From Archivesica marissinica (Eukaryota; Mollusca; Bivalvia; Venerida; Vesicomyidae): a DNA stretch of 64,000 nt. Below the pieces are notes generated by a model, which worked only from the letters and a program-made list of their open reading frames with translations, made no database searches and had not been told where the DNA came from. Shown here one piece after another: positions 1-12,000 of this stretch. Every line of letters begins with the position of its first letter. Within the stretch, counting starts at the first letter, position 1. The position numbers were made by a program, and so were the translations under genes. The stretch is from contig CM026395.1 in assembly GCA_014843695.1 (NCBI GenBank), forward strand, positions 44,006,396-44,070,395. The letters run 5' to 3'.

Positions 1-817
1 CTATATTATTTATCTGCTGTTATGGTTAAACTAGTTTATTATTTTTATTTTTGGGATCGATCAGAGTTCCATGCATATATCTCATTGGTCCACTCCTAAT
101 TTCTTGTTCATTTTGTTTAGGACACACATTTCAAAAATCTAGTGTGTGTCCTTGTTATCTTCTACACGGGTTTGAATGCTACTTAGAATCAAATATTTGC
201 ACGGTTTTTATCTCACCAAGGACATACGGTATACATCGGCTATAGAACGGACTAACAAACAATTTACTAACCAACTTATGTCTAAATCTTCTTAGAATTA
301 GTAATTGCACCGGGTAATTTCTTCACCCGGTCTACCTCCGACCCCCGTTGGTACACAATCGTGTGCGAGCGGGGGTGGGAGATATGAAAACCGAAAACAC
401 TCTGAGATTATTGCAACCCACATAGCTCTCTAAACACCATAGCATTGTAATTTTATTAGTTTATTAACTATCTATTTGTCTCCCGCTAATGTCGAACCCC
501 TCGCGGTTCTTTGAATCATCTTAGCTTATTTAGTCGCCCAAATGCATTTATGCGGTGGCGACTTTAAATAAATTTATATAGTTAGTTAATAATAGTCTTA
601 ATTTAACAAGAGGGGCGACGACTTTTTATGCCCCGTGTGTTTGTCTAAGTTAAACTAAATTAGTGTTTTAGATACAGTATAATATACAGACAAAATGCTC
701 TCCAACAAATGAATTTTGAGTGATAAATTAAGACTATTATTAAAGTAAGTGTTCCTTATTTATATTGTTTTGTTAAAAAAAAATGTTTCTTACATACTAA
801 TGCTCGCGCTGTAGGCA
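1..817. other. Non-coding stretch without a recognised gene
   Basis: No open frame here looks like a protein and no splice-site-bounded exon is convincing. The only recognisable item is a short SINE-like tail around 482-520, listed separately. Confidence 0.5.
482..520 (-). repeat. SINE-2-type 3' tail fragment
   Basis: Read on the minus strand this carries the core AGGGGTTCGACATTA followed by a short ATAGATA-like run. The same core occurs at 1976-2012, 62015-62052 and at the 3' end of the complete tRNA-derived SINE at 63257-63464. Only the tail is present. It is probably a truncated SINE, or the 3' end of the LINE that mobilises it. Confidence 0.45.
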
Positions 818-1654
818 ATTTCCACAGTTAGGCGAAAACATGTGACGTCATTCCGGATTACTGAGAATGAGGTACCGCTATTTTGTCAACTTTTCTCAAT
901 AAGTAAACAATCGGTTTTCTTCGAGATTTTTGTGAATGAAAGGTAAAATATTGTTTATTGGGTGACATAAATTGTTTGCAGTGTATGACAATTCTAAACC
1001 TATAGGAGTCGGTTATGTACTACATCGTCGAAAACCAGTAACACCGAGATATATGCCGGCTGGGCTACGTCGACACTGGCAACGTCGGAGTAATTGAATT
1101 GGTGGTGTTTGACCGATTGTGAATTTCGTGATATCACCTGTTACCGGATGTAATCTTCGAAAGAAGTTTCAAAATGTCTAATGACAACAAGACCAAACAA
1201 AAGGTAAATTTCAATTTGGTTTATCGTTGCCTGACATGTCAGACAGTCATTCGGATTCAGGAAGACTGGTTACACATACACCAAGATGGTAGAGTGGTGG
1301 AACCTATGCTCGGCGTATTCCTATGCTCGGCGTATTTTTCATTTTCATCCGTATTTAAAATATTTATTATCCTGGGTATACCGGTAACCGGTGACATAAG
1401 CAATAGCCTGTGTATTTTTGTTCCAAAACGAGGCTGTGCAAATAATGTTCACTCTCAATTAAGCATAATCATATTTATTTTATTGTATGCAATATTAGTT
1501 AGTAAGAAATAAATCATAATTAAATCAAAAACAAAGTGAAAGCAACAGCACATGCCTCCATCTTTTATTTACGCAGTGATACCAATAACCGGTGACAATG
1601 TATATTTCACCTCACAAGTTTATACCAGTAGCAATAAATGCCATATAAGGCAAT

Positions 1655-1670
1655 CATGTGACGTCACATG
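1655..1670. promoter_or_regulatory. Palindromic CRE-like site
   Basis: A perfect 16-bp palindrome, CATGTGACGTCACATG, contains the consensus CRE (TGACGTCA). A second TGACGTCA lies at 843-850. CREB/ATF proteins bind this motif in animals. No transcription unit can be attached to either site, so function is unproven. Confidence 0.2.
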
Positions 1671-1975
1671 AGTAGCGGGCACCTTACAAATGTCAAATGC
1701 AGCCGATAGATAACAAATCCATTGAAATTCACCTAAATATTGACAACATGAACAAAAACTTATGAGTGTAAGAGGAAAAAACAAGTTTTGAATATAATTA
1801 CGGTAAATTTACCCGTAGAAATGACATTTCAGCTAGTTTTTGCTGTGGACAGTTGCAGAAATCTGATGGAAATTGTCAATAGTAAACACAAAATGACCAT
1901 GTGCGGTTCATTTGGATTAATTCTGATATCACCGCTTATTAGTATTCACCGATATTAGGGTCATTGGGGATATGT

Positions 1976-2012
1976 CTAGGGGTTCGACATTAACATAGAT
2001 AGATAGATACAT
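1976..2012 (+). repeat. SINE-2-type 3' tail fragment
   Basis: AGGGGTTCGACATTA followed by an (ATAG)n run matches the tail of the SINE at 63257-63464 and the fragments at 482-520 and 62015-62052. The tRNA-like head is absent. Confidence 0.45.
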
Positions 2013-2592
2013 TGTTCTAGGCTAATTTCGCCGACAGCTGAAGAATGGTTCAATAGCATTCCGTTGAGTGTATTGGTAGGCTAATGCAAATGTCACATGA
2101 CTTGTCCAGCAGACGAATATAAACAAGCAAATCATTGGGAGAATATTTCCACTGAAACTGTTACGGTTTATGAGCTATCCGAATTTAATATCTCTACACC
2201 TAACCCAAAACATAGTTTCTATACCATTTCTTATTAAGACCAATTAATGTTTTTACTCAATGATGTATCCCGGCTTGAAGAGTTTTCGACCAGAACAGGT
2301 TTTCGCCTAACTGTTGGAATAGCAAGTCTCGAGAGATCACGCACTATTTCACGCTCCAGTTACCGGAATTATAAATAAACATACCTTGTGCACTTCCAAT
2401 AATAACCATAGGTGCCCTGAAGTCTTCAGTTCCCCATATAAACCGGTGCCGACCGACACCGTTGCGAGTGTTTTGAAAGTTGTTTTCACGACTTAAGAAA
2501 ATAATAATATACGGCATGTGCAATTAACATTTTATACTGGTCATTATATGTGGGATTTACGCTGAGCATAGGTTCCATCACTCCACCATTTT

Positions 2593-3366
2593 CCTTGTCG
2601 TTTTAAAATTGTATTTGAGAAAGTGTACCAACATCTATCGTATGTTGACATGTTTTCGATACTGTTATGTCATTGACTTGTCAGTATATCCAAGTAAGGG
2701 TTCGAGACCCAATACGAATAACGCTTTGATAATTGACTACAGTTTAATCTACATGATACAAGTACAACGACAGTATTCAATACAATGCATACTATAACAA
2801 TGGGACATGCTTATTATATAGTGCAGTAACTCATGTACTAACAGTGTTGCTGAAGCAGCATTGTTGTGTCCCTTGGTATGTATATAATTCAGATTCACAA
2901 TACCCATTTTTCGAAGTTTAAAAAGAACTAATAGAGAGGAATTAATATAAGTTTTCTGAAAACTTTTTTTCCAATCCAAACCATTCACAATTTATGTAAT
3001 TTGTAACATTGTTTGTGTTATACATGTAAATTTATTGGAATAAATACTGTTTAAACCAACTATTTAAACTTAATAAACTTCCATGCATCGTTTCAAAAGT
3101 AATGAGTAATGCATAATGTGAAGTGCAATTATTGTTACCATAGGTACATAAACTATTTGATGATTGAGCTTATTTACCCTCGCCGCCGGCGAACCATATG
3201 GGCAAAAAACTATTTAGTATACAGATGTGTTTATATACTAGTAATATTTCACACGCCTGAATGTCAAACATGTCATTTGTCTGGTGATACTATAATAGGC
3301 GATAACACATGTTTCCTCTCTCTGACATTTGATATTTAGAACAATTATTCTATCATCATGAACCAA
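2593..3366. other. Non-coding stretch left of the Gypsy element
   Basis: Low-complexity AT-rich DNA. A 3' long terminal repeat of the adjoining Gypsy element would be expected about here, but I could not find a matching copy right of its gag end, so no LTR is called. Confidence 0.4.
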
Positions 3367-4860
3367 TTATAAATCCAGTTGATCTGGAGGTTTTGATAAC
3401 CTTCCACTGCGTGTCATACAATCAGTGTTTTGGGTAGACACATTTTTATCAGTTTCAACGCTCTTCACTGGTGCTGTAAAGTCAGTATAATTTGAGTTTT
3501 CAACATTTGCTTGGTTTGGGAAATCAATATATTTATTAAAATCAACTCTTTTATTTAATCTGACTAAACGTCTTCGATTTCGTTCTATCGTGGATCTAGG
3601 CGTGTCTACAACAAATGATCTTGGGCGCGATGCTTCTTGGATAACTTTGCCTTCCATGTTAGCATCTTTAATATATACGCTATCCCCCTTTTTGAAAAGA
3701 GGCAAGGAATGCGATTTCCTAGCCCTGTCATAATTTTGCTTTGAATACAACCGATTTATAGTTTCGGTTTGGTGCAATTTCTTGCTGTCAATATGCTTCG
3801 GCATTACATTTTCCAGCATTGTAGGCAGTTTTGTCTGGATTTTTCTCCCAAACAGAAGTTCTGCAGGAGAATGACCGTTTGCTAACGGAGTAACACGATA
3901 ATTTAGCAGCGCAACGTAAGGGTAGGTACATTTGCCTAGCAAACGTTTAATTGTTTGTACCGCCCGTTTAGCCTCGGAATTCCCTAATGGATATCTGGGA
4001 CCGCTAGTCCTGTGTTCGATATCGAATTGATCAGTAAACTGCTTGAAAGTACTCAATGCGTATTGCGGGCCATTGTCACTAACAATGACATCACAGAGAC
4101 CGTGCCTTGCTAATATCGATTTGAAATGTATGATAACATCTTCCGAAGATGTTCCATTTAACTTCGCTATCTCAATGTACCTAGAATAGTAACAAATTAC
4201 TAAAAGATAGGTATTGCCTTTCCAATGAAATAAATCAGAACCCAACTTCTCCCATGGTCTGGTAGGAAAGTCAGTAGAAATCATCGGTTCTGCGCGATCG
4301 TTTCTCATTTTTGAGCATACATCGCACGACTTTACCAGATTTTCAATATCTCTATTTAACCCTAACCACCAAACAGAGTCCTGTGCTCGTTGCTTGCATT
4401 TAAATATGCCTTGGTGGGCTTCGTGTATATGAGATAAAACATCTGTCCTTAATTCTGTAGGGATAAATAACCTATTATTTTTCATTAGTAAACCTTTGTT
4501 TATTGTTATCTCACCCCTAAAAGGCCAATATAGTTTGGAAACTTCACAGCCTTTACTTTTGACAGCTGGCCACCCATGTTCACAAAATTCCATTAACCTT
4601 TGACACACAATGTCTGTCTTTTGTTTGGACTTAATTTGCTGTAACCTTTTATCTGAAGCTGGCAAATGTTTGATAACACAGTCAACATATATTTCGGTCT
4701 CAGCACAATTTTGTTGCTCCTCAAATGTCAACTCATCACAAACTAAGCTGCTAAGTAGGTCAGGCATAAATAATTCTTTCCCAGTGACATGTGAGATTGT
4801 ATAGGAAAAATACAAGAGTTTCAAGAGTTTATTTCGAAATACAATGGGCAAAATGCCCAT
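3367..4860 (-). pseudogene. Gypsy integrase (with end of RNase H/connection)
   Basis: About 497 codons are open. Near residues 140-190 is an HHCC zinc-binding region (H...H...CDVCSKM). A retroviral-type integrase core follows, with the DDE residues in the settings SDLF, SDNGPQ and GNSEAKRAVQ, and then a basic C-terminal region with a GDSVYIKD-type strand typical of Gypsy integrases. The first 20 or so codons are junction sequence of the inserted LINE, so the apparent ATG at 4858-4860 is not the natural start. Upstream, TISHVTGKELFMPD is the tail of the RNase H/tether region. The integrase frame itself is uninterrupted, so it decayed less than the RT or was inserted recently. Confidence 0.85.
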
Positions 4861-7260
4861 GAGTACACATTATATACACATTACATACTTTCAAACATGA
4901 ACATTGGCACTGCGTGTGTAAATATGTAATATAATTATATAGAGCAAATGTGCAAATAAAAACACGTGCAAATACAAAACGTTTACAATTGGCTAGCGTA
5001 TAACGTATAATGAGATATGAACACTAGTCATAGAACAGGTTGTTTCTGACTTGAAATGATTTGTATATATACATAGCCAAATCTTTAATTATTATAACAT
5101 TTTTTGAGGTCATTAATTCAATAAATTTAGGAACATTTGGATGTCTCCAAAAGTATTTCTTAATGTGTTTTTCTTAAATCGGTATATAGGTGACATTCTA
5201 AAACAAAGTGAAATTCATCTTCTAATGTTAAACAATATCTACATTTTCTTTCTTCATATGGTATTGCTATGGGTCTATGCCATCGACTAGTTTCTACTTC
5301 AAGTCTATGAGATGATACTCTGAAGCGTGACAATGCTATTCTAAATTTATCAATATTTACACCTTCATATATGTCTGAAACTTGAAGTCTGCATATAGAA
5401 CATAAGTTCTAGCCCTTGTGGAGTTAATCAATTCTGAAAACCAATTTTGCATAAAAATATCATTTAGTCTTTGTTTTGCTACATTTATAAACACATTCTT
5501 ATTTCCGACTCCTTGGTTTAACCATACATCATTAAATCCTAATGCTTGTAATAACTTTCTAATACCTGAAGCCCAATTACTATAATCTGGTCTAATTTCT
5601 ATTTCACTATACATCATATCATATACAATGCTAACATACTTAACACTATCTAACTGAACAATTTTTAACCAGTATTTTAAAACATTTAGATCTCTTCTAT
5701 TTCTTAAGGTTGTTCTACCTAGTTCTCCATAAATAAAATTGTTTTGGGTGTGATGTCTAACCCCTAATAAATTCTTACAAAACTTCAAATGGACTGTTTC
5801 TATTTTTTTTACTTTCATTTAACCCCCAAACCTCTGAACCATAATTAAGAATAGGTAAAATTAATTTATCAAAAAGATCTAATTTGTGTTTAACAGTAAT
5901 ACCAGGATATTTTACTAGTTCAGACTGAAGTCTATATAGTGCTTTAGAAGCCTGTCCAGATAAAGTGTTAAAAAATGTATTAAAAGAGCCACCTGTAGTA
6001 AAAAGAATACCCAGGTATGTAAATTTATTAACTATATTAATAATTTCGCCCTTATATAAGAAATTAACATTTCTTCTAATTCTCCCACCCTTTTTAAAAA
6101 TCATTACTTTAGTTTTAATCGTATTCACAGTCAATTTCCATTTATCACAATATTCTTCTAATAAAATTAAACCTTTCTGCAAACCCTCCTCTGTTTCTGA
6201 CATAATTACAATAGCAACAAGAATAATTTCAACATGCCTAAATCTAGTCCATTAAATCCATTTAACATAAAATACTCCTCTATATCATTAATATACATCG
6301 AAAACAAAAAAGGTGATACCCCCAATAGACATTCAAATTCCTCACTTAGCATGTTTTTATACTTAACCCGTGAACGCACATTTTCATACATAGATTTAAT
6401 AATATCCATCATCTTCCCCCTAATTCCATACTTTATAAGCTTGTACTAAATCACATCCCTGGTTAGAAAATCGAACGCTTTAGTATAATCAACAAAGGCC
6501 GCATATAATCTTTTATTATTATTTAACAAATGTGTTATAACCCCATGTAAAACAAATATATTATCTACAGTTCCCATATGTTGTCTAAAACCAGCTTGTG
6601 CTTCAATGTAAACATGGTATTTTTTCTGCCCATTTATTTAATCTCTCGTTTAAAACTGTTGAGAATAATTTACCAAATGTACTTAATAAAGTAATACCTC
6701 TATAATTACCAACATCATCAATATCACCTTTTTTATGTAATGGCACTATAAAACCTTCAGTCCACTCAGAGGGGAAATATCGCATATCAAACAATTTATT
6801 AAACAGAGTAAGTAATAATATACAAAATTATCACAACATGATCCATATTTAAAAAATTCATTTAACAAATAGTCTGACCCTGCTGACTTTCCAATGTTTA
6901 AGTGTTTACATGCTTTTATAATTTCTTCAACATTAAAAGGTACATCTAATTCAGAAAACATAACACACAGTTCCCCATTTAAATACCTGTCATTAAAATA
7001 TAATATATCCTCTTCAGGTTGATAAAACCTTGAACCTGGGTCATTTATGGACTTGAAATAAGTTTGAAAATCATTAGTTGATAGAGAACATGAATTGTTT
7101 TTAACATTTGTACCTTTTAACATTTTCCAATATGCTTTAGCATTTGACATTCGTGCAGCCTCACGTATTTTTGTTTGATCTTTATCATATATAAATTTCT
7201 TTTTCCTTACAGTATTTTTTATAAACACTTCTAGCCTGCACCATAGCAATTCTAGTTTGA
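4861..7260 (-). mobile_element. Non-LTR retrotransposon (LINE) inserted in the Gypsy element
   Basis: A LINE sits between the RNase H end (about 7261) and the integrase side (about 4840). Both flanks are coding sequence of the same Gypsy element, so the LINE is the younger insertion. On the minus strand it shows an endonuclease-RT linker, RT motifs and a C-terminal region, broken into several frames. Positions 4861-5356 appear to be its 3' UTR, with the 3' end marked by a short direct repeat of AACTCTTG. The family resembles CR1/Jockey-like LINEs, but the clade cannot be fixed by eye. It is 5' truncated. Confidence 0.7.
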
Positions 7261-7264
7261 TCAC
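5357..7264 (-). pseudogene. LINE reverse transcriptase, broken and catalytically dead
   Basis: Fragments in order on the minus strand are: 7264-6746 (linker and start of RT, with CKHLNIGKSAGSD), 6794-6603 (PSEWTEGFIVPLHKKGD and NYRGITLLSTFGKLF), 6412-6206, 6203-5775 (thumb, FTYLGILFTTGGSFN and LPILNYGSEVWG) and 5818-5357 (C-terminal LKYWLKIVQ region). Adjacent pieces overlap in different frames, so at least four frameshifts are present. Where family members carry the catalytic A-D-D before IVIM, the sequence at about 6205-6216 encodes L-V-A. Both catalytic aspartates are therefore gone. Confidence 0.75.
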
Positions 7265-8465
7265 AACCTTTGTATCCTTAAAGGAAGGTGACTAAGATCT
7301 GATTGACCTAGTAATGGTACTAATGGCGTGTGGTCTGTGTTAATATGGAATACTTTTCCAATCAACATATCACTATGCTTTTCACAGCCATATGTAACCC
7401 CTAGTGCCTCTTTTTCTATAGTAGAGTACCTCTGTTCTGTTGGTGACAGTAACCTTGAAGCGTATGAAACAGGTTTCTGGAGCACTACTACCCCAATGGG
7501 CATAGCTAGATGCATCTGTCCTAACTACTGTGTCCTTGTTTGGATCATATAATGCTAAAACAGGCGCATTTATTAGAACATGTTTGATCTTTTCAAATGC
7601 TTCTTGTTGGTCAGAACCCCAATGAAAGTGATTCTTAGTACTCAATAAGTCTCTAATGGGTTTTGAGTACTCAGCTAACAGTGGTGTAAACTTACCCATC
7701 TGTGTTATGGCACCCATGAAACTACGAACCCCATGAATGTCTTTGGGGAGCCCATAGGTTTTTTATGGCCTTGACCTTGTCAGGATCTGCTGAAATTCCG
7801 TCTCGTCCTACAATATGACCAACAAATTTTACCTGGGCCTTCTTGAACTCGCATTTTATGGGTTACGGGTCAAGTTAGCTTGCTCTAACTTGTTCAGGAC
7901 CGTATTAAGTCTAAGAGTCATGCTCATGCTCAGTCTGTCCGTAAATCAGGACATCGTCTGTCTGACATAGAACCCCCTCAATGCCTTCCAGTATTTGCGA
8001 CATTCTTTTTTGGAAATATTCACTACTAATAATCGATTGAACGCAAACCTGCCGTATGGAGTAATGAACGTTGTGAGCAATTTGCTCTCTTCAGCAAGCT
8101 GCACCTGCCAAAAGCTGCTTGTAGCATCTAACTTGCTAAAATACTTCGTGTTTGCCATTCGTCCTAGACTCTGGTCTATTATGGGTAAAGGAATGTTTTC
8201 ACGGCATACGCTTTTGTTTAACTGAGTCAAATCAACGCATATACAAACTTCCCCATTATACTTGGGTACACACACCATGCCAGCACACCAATCTGTGGGC
8301 TGTTCTACCCTAAAGATAACATCAGACTTTTCCATCTTCTCAAGTTCAAGCTTGACTTTGGGAAGCAATGGAATTGGCACACAACGCGGTACCTTTAATG
8401 AATATGGCTTTGCGCCGTCATTCAGAGAAATACAGTATTCTCCCCCTAGCAGTCCTAACTCGTGA
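7261..8465 (-). pseudogene. Gypsy reverse transcriptase and RNase H, frameshifted
   Basis: From about 8465 leftward an open frame contains the RT N-terminal region (LKVPRCVPIPLLPKVKLELE, VDLTQLNKSV, KLDATSSFWQVQL, TPYGRFAFNRL). The catalytic box appears as TDDVLIYG near 7935-7960, but in a shifted frame. The RT thumb and RNase H start (7717-7500, FTPLLAEYSKPIRDLL, then RTDASSYA with the first RNase H aspartate) are in yet another frame, and the RNase H end (7515-7261, YSTIEKEALG, HINTDHTPL) in a third. Translation would stop several times. The LINE begins immediately after the RNase H end. Confidence 0.8.
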
Positions 8466-8480
8466 AATAACTAAGGATGT

Positions 8481-8775
8481 TCACGTTTTACAGACTAGAG
8501 AAATTCCATCTACTGTATTTACGCTAATTAACCTTAAACCGGTTATCGCATGTCGACCTAACAGACACCTGTTTATATCGCGTACTACGAATATTTGTTC
8601 TGCTGTCATATATGACTTATTCGATAACGTTTCAGTAAACGTGCCCAGAACATTTAATTGTTTGTTTCCCAGACCAAACAACTTTCTATTTGTTTTCTGT
8701 AGTTTTGGTATTTTAAGAGACTTAAATATATTTTCCGAAATTACAGTAACATCTGCACCAGTGTCAATCTCTCAC
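8481..8775 (-). pseudogene. Gypsy aspartic protease
   Basis: The active-site motif DTGA lies at 8755-8766 on the minus strand, followed by DVTVISENIF, an ordinary retropepsin continuation. About 60 residues later comes FVVRDINRCLLGRHAITGL, where the LLGR segment matches the conserved hydrophobic-G-R/D motif of retropepsins. The frame is open from DTGA to the stop at 8481. It is offset from the Gag frame, which stops exactly at DTGA. This may be a programmed frameshift or a mutation. Confidence 0.65.
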
Positions 8776-9007
8776 CTTCAGCTCAACAATTCCAATAAAT
8801 GAGTTATTTGAATTTAATCCAGTTTCGAGGATTTCATTTACTGCTTTGGTTCTGCAGCAAACAGCAAAATGATCACGTTTTGAACACTTTTTACAGTTTT
8901 TACCCATACATGTCTTTGGGGTGAGTCCAATTGCACCGCGTACAACGCTTTTGTGTGTCCCTTTGGTCTTTGTTGCCTCGATAATTTCTAGGACGAATGG
9001 CAAACGC
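8764..9007 (-). pseudogene. Gypsy Gag C-terminus with CCHC zinc knuckle
   Basis: The frame contains CKKCSKRDHFAVCC, an exact CX2CX4HX4C retroviral-type zinc knuckle that would bind element RNA, preceded by a basic KTCMGKN segment. To the right, the same frame runs without a break into the 50-bp tandem array, so the usual N-terminal Gag region is missing or replaced. It ends at the DTGA protease motif in another frame. Confidence 0.65.
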
Positions 9008-12000
9008 AATACGTTGTGTTGCTTGAAGGTGCTGTAGCTTTGTGTCTGACAATAGTCAATACGTTGTGTTGCTTGAAGGAGCTGTAGCTTTGTGTCTGAC
9101 AATAGTCAATACGTTGTGTTGCTTGAAGGTGCTGTAGCTTTGTGTCGGACAATAGTCAATACGTTGTGTTGCTTGAAGGTGCTGTAGCTTTGTGTCTGAC
9201 AATAGTCAATACGTTGTGTTGCTTGAAGGTGCTGTAGCTTTGTGTCTGACAATAGTCAATACGTTGTGTTGCTTGAAGGTGCTGTAGCTTTGTGTCTGAC
9301 AATAGTCAATACGTTGTGTTGCTTGAAGGTGCTGTAGCTTTGTGTCTGACAATAGTCAATACGTTGTGTTGCTTGAAGGAGCTGTAGCTTTGTGTCTGAC
9401 AATAGTCAATACGTTGTGTTGCTTGAAGGTGCTGTAGCTTTGTGTCGGACAATAGTCAATACGTTGTGTTGCTTGAAGGTGCTGTAGCTTTGTGTCTGAC
9501 AATAGTCAATACGTTGTGTTGCTTGAAGGTGCTGTAGCTTTGTGTCTGACAATAGTCAATACGTTGTGTTGCTTGAAGGTGCTGTAGCTTTGTGTCTGAC
9601 AATAGTCAATACGTTGTGTTGCTTGAAGGTGCTGTAGCTTTGTGTCTGACAATAGTCAATACGTTGTGTTGCTTGAAGGTGCTGTAGCTTTGTGTCTGAC
9701 AATAGTCAATACGTTGTGTTGCTTGAAGGTGCTGTAGCTTTGTGTCTGACAATAGTCAATACGTTGTGTTGCTTGAAGGTGCTGTAGCTTTGTGTCTGAC
9801 AATAGACAATACGTTGTGTTGCTTGAAGGTGCTGTAGCTTTGTGTCTGACAATAGTCAATACGTTGTGTTGCTTGAAGGTGCTGTAGCTTTGTGTCTGAC
9901 AATAGTCAATACGTTGTGTTGCTTGAAGGTGCTGTAGCTTTGTGTCTGACAATAGTCAATACGTTGTGTTGCTTGAAGGAGCTGTAGCTTTGTGTCTGAC
10001 AATAGTCAATACGTTGTGTTGCTTGAAGGTGCTGTAGCTTTGTGTCGGACAATAGTCAATACGTTGTGTTGCTTGAAGGTGCTGTAGCTTTGTGTCTGAC
10101 AATAGTCAATACGTTGTGTTGCTTGAAGGTGCTGTAGCTTTGTGTCTGACAATAGTCAATACGTTGTGTTGCTTGAAGGTGCTGTAGCTTTGTGTCTGAC
10201 AATAGTCAATACGTTGTGTTGCTTGAAGGTGCTGTAGCTTTGTGTCTGACAATAGTCAATACGTTGTGTTGCTTGAAGGAGCTGTAGCTTTGTGTCTGAC
10301 AATAGTCAATACGTTGTGTTGCTTGAAGGTGCTGTAGCTTTGTGTCGGACAATAGTCAATACGTTGTGTTGCTTGAAGGTGCTGTAGCTTTGTGTCTGAC
10401 AATAGTCAATACGTTGTGTTGCTTGAAGGTGCTGTAGCTTTGTGTCGGACAATAGTCAATACGTTGTGTTGCTTGAAGGTGCTGTAGCTTTGTGTCTGAC
10501 AATAGTCAATACGTTGTGTTGCTTGAAGGTGCTGTAGCTTTGTGTCTGACAATAGTCAATACGTTGTGTTGCTTGAAGGTGCTGTAGCTTTGTGTCTGAC
10601 AATAGTCAATACGTTGTGTTGCTTGAAGGTGCTGTAGCTTTGTGTCTGACAATAGTCAATACGTTGTGTTGCTTGAAGGTGCTGTAGCTTTGTGTCTGAC
10701 AATAGACAATACGTTGTGTTGCTTGAAGGTGCTGTAGCTTTGTGTCTGACAATAGTCAATACATTGTGTTGCTTGAAGGTGCTGTAGCTTTGTGTCTGAC
10801 AATAGTCAATACGTTGTGTTGCTTGAAGGTGCTGTAGCTTTGTGTCTGACAATAGTCAATACGTTGTGTTGCTTGAAGGTGCTGTAGCTTTGTGTCTGAC
10901 AATAGTCAATACGTTGTGTTGCTTGAAGGTGCTGTAGCTTTGTGTCTGACAATAGTCAATACGTTGTGTTGCTTGAAGGTGCTGTAGCGTTGTGTCTGAC
11001 AATAGTCAATACGTTGTGTTGCTTGAAGGTGCTGTAGCTTTGTGTCTGACAATAGTCAATACGTTGTGTTGCTTGAAGGTGCTGTAGCTTTGTGTCGGAC
11101 AATAGTCAATACGTTGTGTTGCTTGAAGGTGCTGTAGCTTTGTGTCTGACAATAGTCAATACGTTGTGTTGCTTGAAGGTGCTGTAGCTTTGTGTTTGAC
11201 AATAGTCAATACGTTGTGTTGCTTGAAGGTGCTGTAGCTTTGTGTCTGACAATAGTCAATACGTTGTGTTGCTTGAAGGTGCTGTAGCTTTGTGTCTGAC
11301 AATACGTTGTGTTGCTTGAAGGTGCTGTAGCTTTGTGTCGGACAATACGTTGTGTTGCTTGAAGGTGCTGTAGCTTTGTGTCTGACAATACGTTGTGTTG
11401 CTTGAAGGTGCTGTAGCTTTGTGTCTGACAATACGTTGTGTTGCTTGAAGGTGCTGTAGCTTTGTGTCTGACAATACGTTGTGTTGCTTGAAGGTGCTGT
11501 AGCTTTGTGTCTGACAATACGTTGTGTTGCTTGAAGGTGCTGTAGCTTTGTGTCGGACAATAGACAATACGTTGTGTTGCTTGAAGGTGCTGTAGCTTTG
11601 TGTCGGACAATAGTCAATACGTTGTGTTGCTTGAAGGTGCTGTAGCTTTGTGTCTGACAATAGTCAATACGTTGTGTTGCTTGAAGGTGCTGTAGCTTTG
11701 TGTCGGACAATAGTCAATACGTTGTGTTGCTTGAAGGTGCTGTAGCTTTGTGTCGGACAATAGTCAATACGTTGTGTTGCTTGAAGGTGCTGTAGCTTTG
11801 TGTCTGACAATAGTCAATACGTTGTGTTGCTTGAAGGTGCTGTAGCTTTGTGTCTGACAATAGTCAATACGTTGTGTTGCTTGAAGGTGCTGTAGCTTTG
11901 TGTCTGACAATAGTCAATACGTTGTGTTGCTTGAAGGTGCTGTAGCTTTGTGTCGGACAATAGTCAATACGTTGTGTTGCTTGAAGGTGCTGTAGCTTTG

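Larger units (their letters stand above)
1286..2592. mobile_element. Candidate element bounded by inverted 39-bp satellite monomers
   Basis: At 1291-1317 (minus sense, with a partial second copy at 1320-1334) and at 2544-2584 (plus sense) lie single monomers of the 39-bp repeat that forms the large array at 34605-41497. The two copies face each other, and similarity extends a little past the monomer (CTACCAT versus CCACCAT). This resembles terminal inverted repeats of a roughly 1.3-kb non-autonomous element. No target-site duplication was seen and the interior has no recognisable coding sequence, so chance dispersal of monomers is the alternative. Confidence 0.35.
3367..9007 (-). mobile_element. 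Ty3/Gypsy-type LTR retrotransposon relic, interrupted
   Basis: Read on the minus strand the order is Gag zinc knuckle, aspartic protease, reverse transcriptase, RNase H, integrase, which is the Ty3/Gypsy order. The element is not functional. Gag and protease are in different frames, the RT carries frameshifts, and a LINE of about 2.4 kb lies between RNase H and integrase. The 5' side of gag passes into a 4.3-kb minisatellite. LTRs were not identified. The individual domains are listed separately. Confidence 0.85.

Noticed and set aside
1174..1512. 112-codon frame with a possible first exon (ATG to AAG|GTAAAT at 1203)
   Set aside because: The frame passes through the inverted satellite monomer and into hydrophobic random-looking sequence. 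No second exon was found to support the splice site.
818..2323. Inverted match TTTTCGCCTAACTGT at 821-843 and 2299-2317 as element ends
   Set aside because: It crosses, and does not nest with, the inverted monomers at 1291 and 2544, so the two pairs cannot both be the ends of one element. The match is short.
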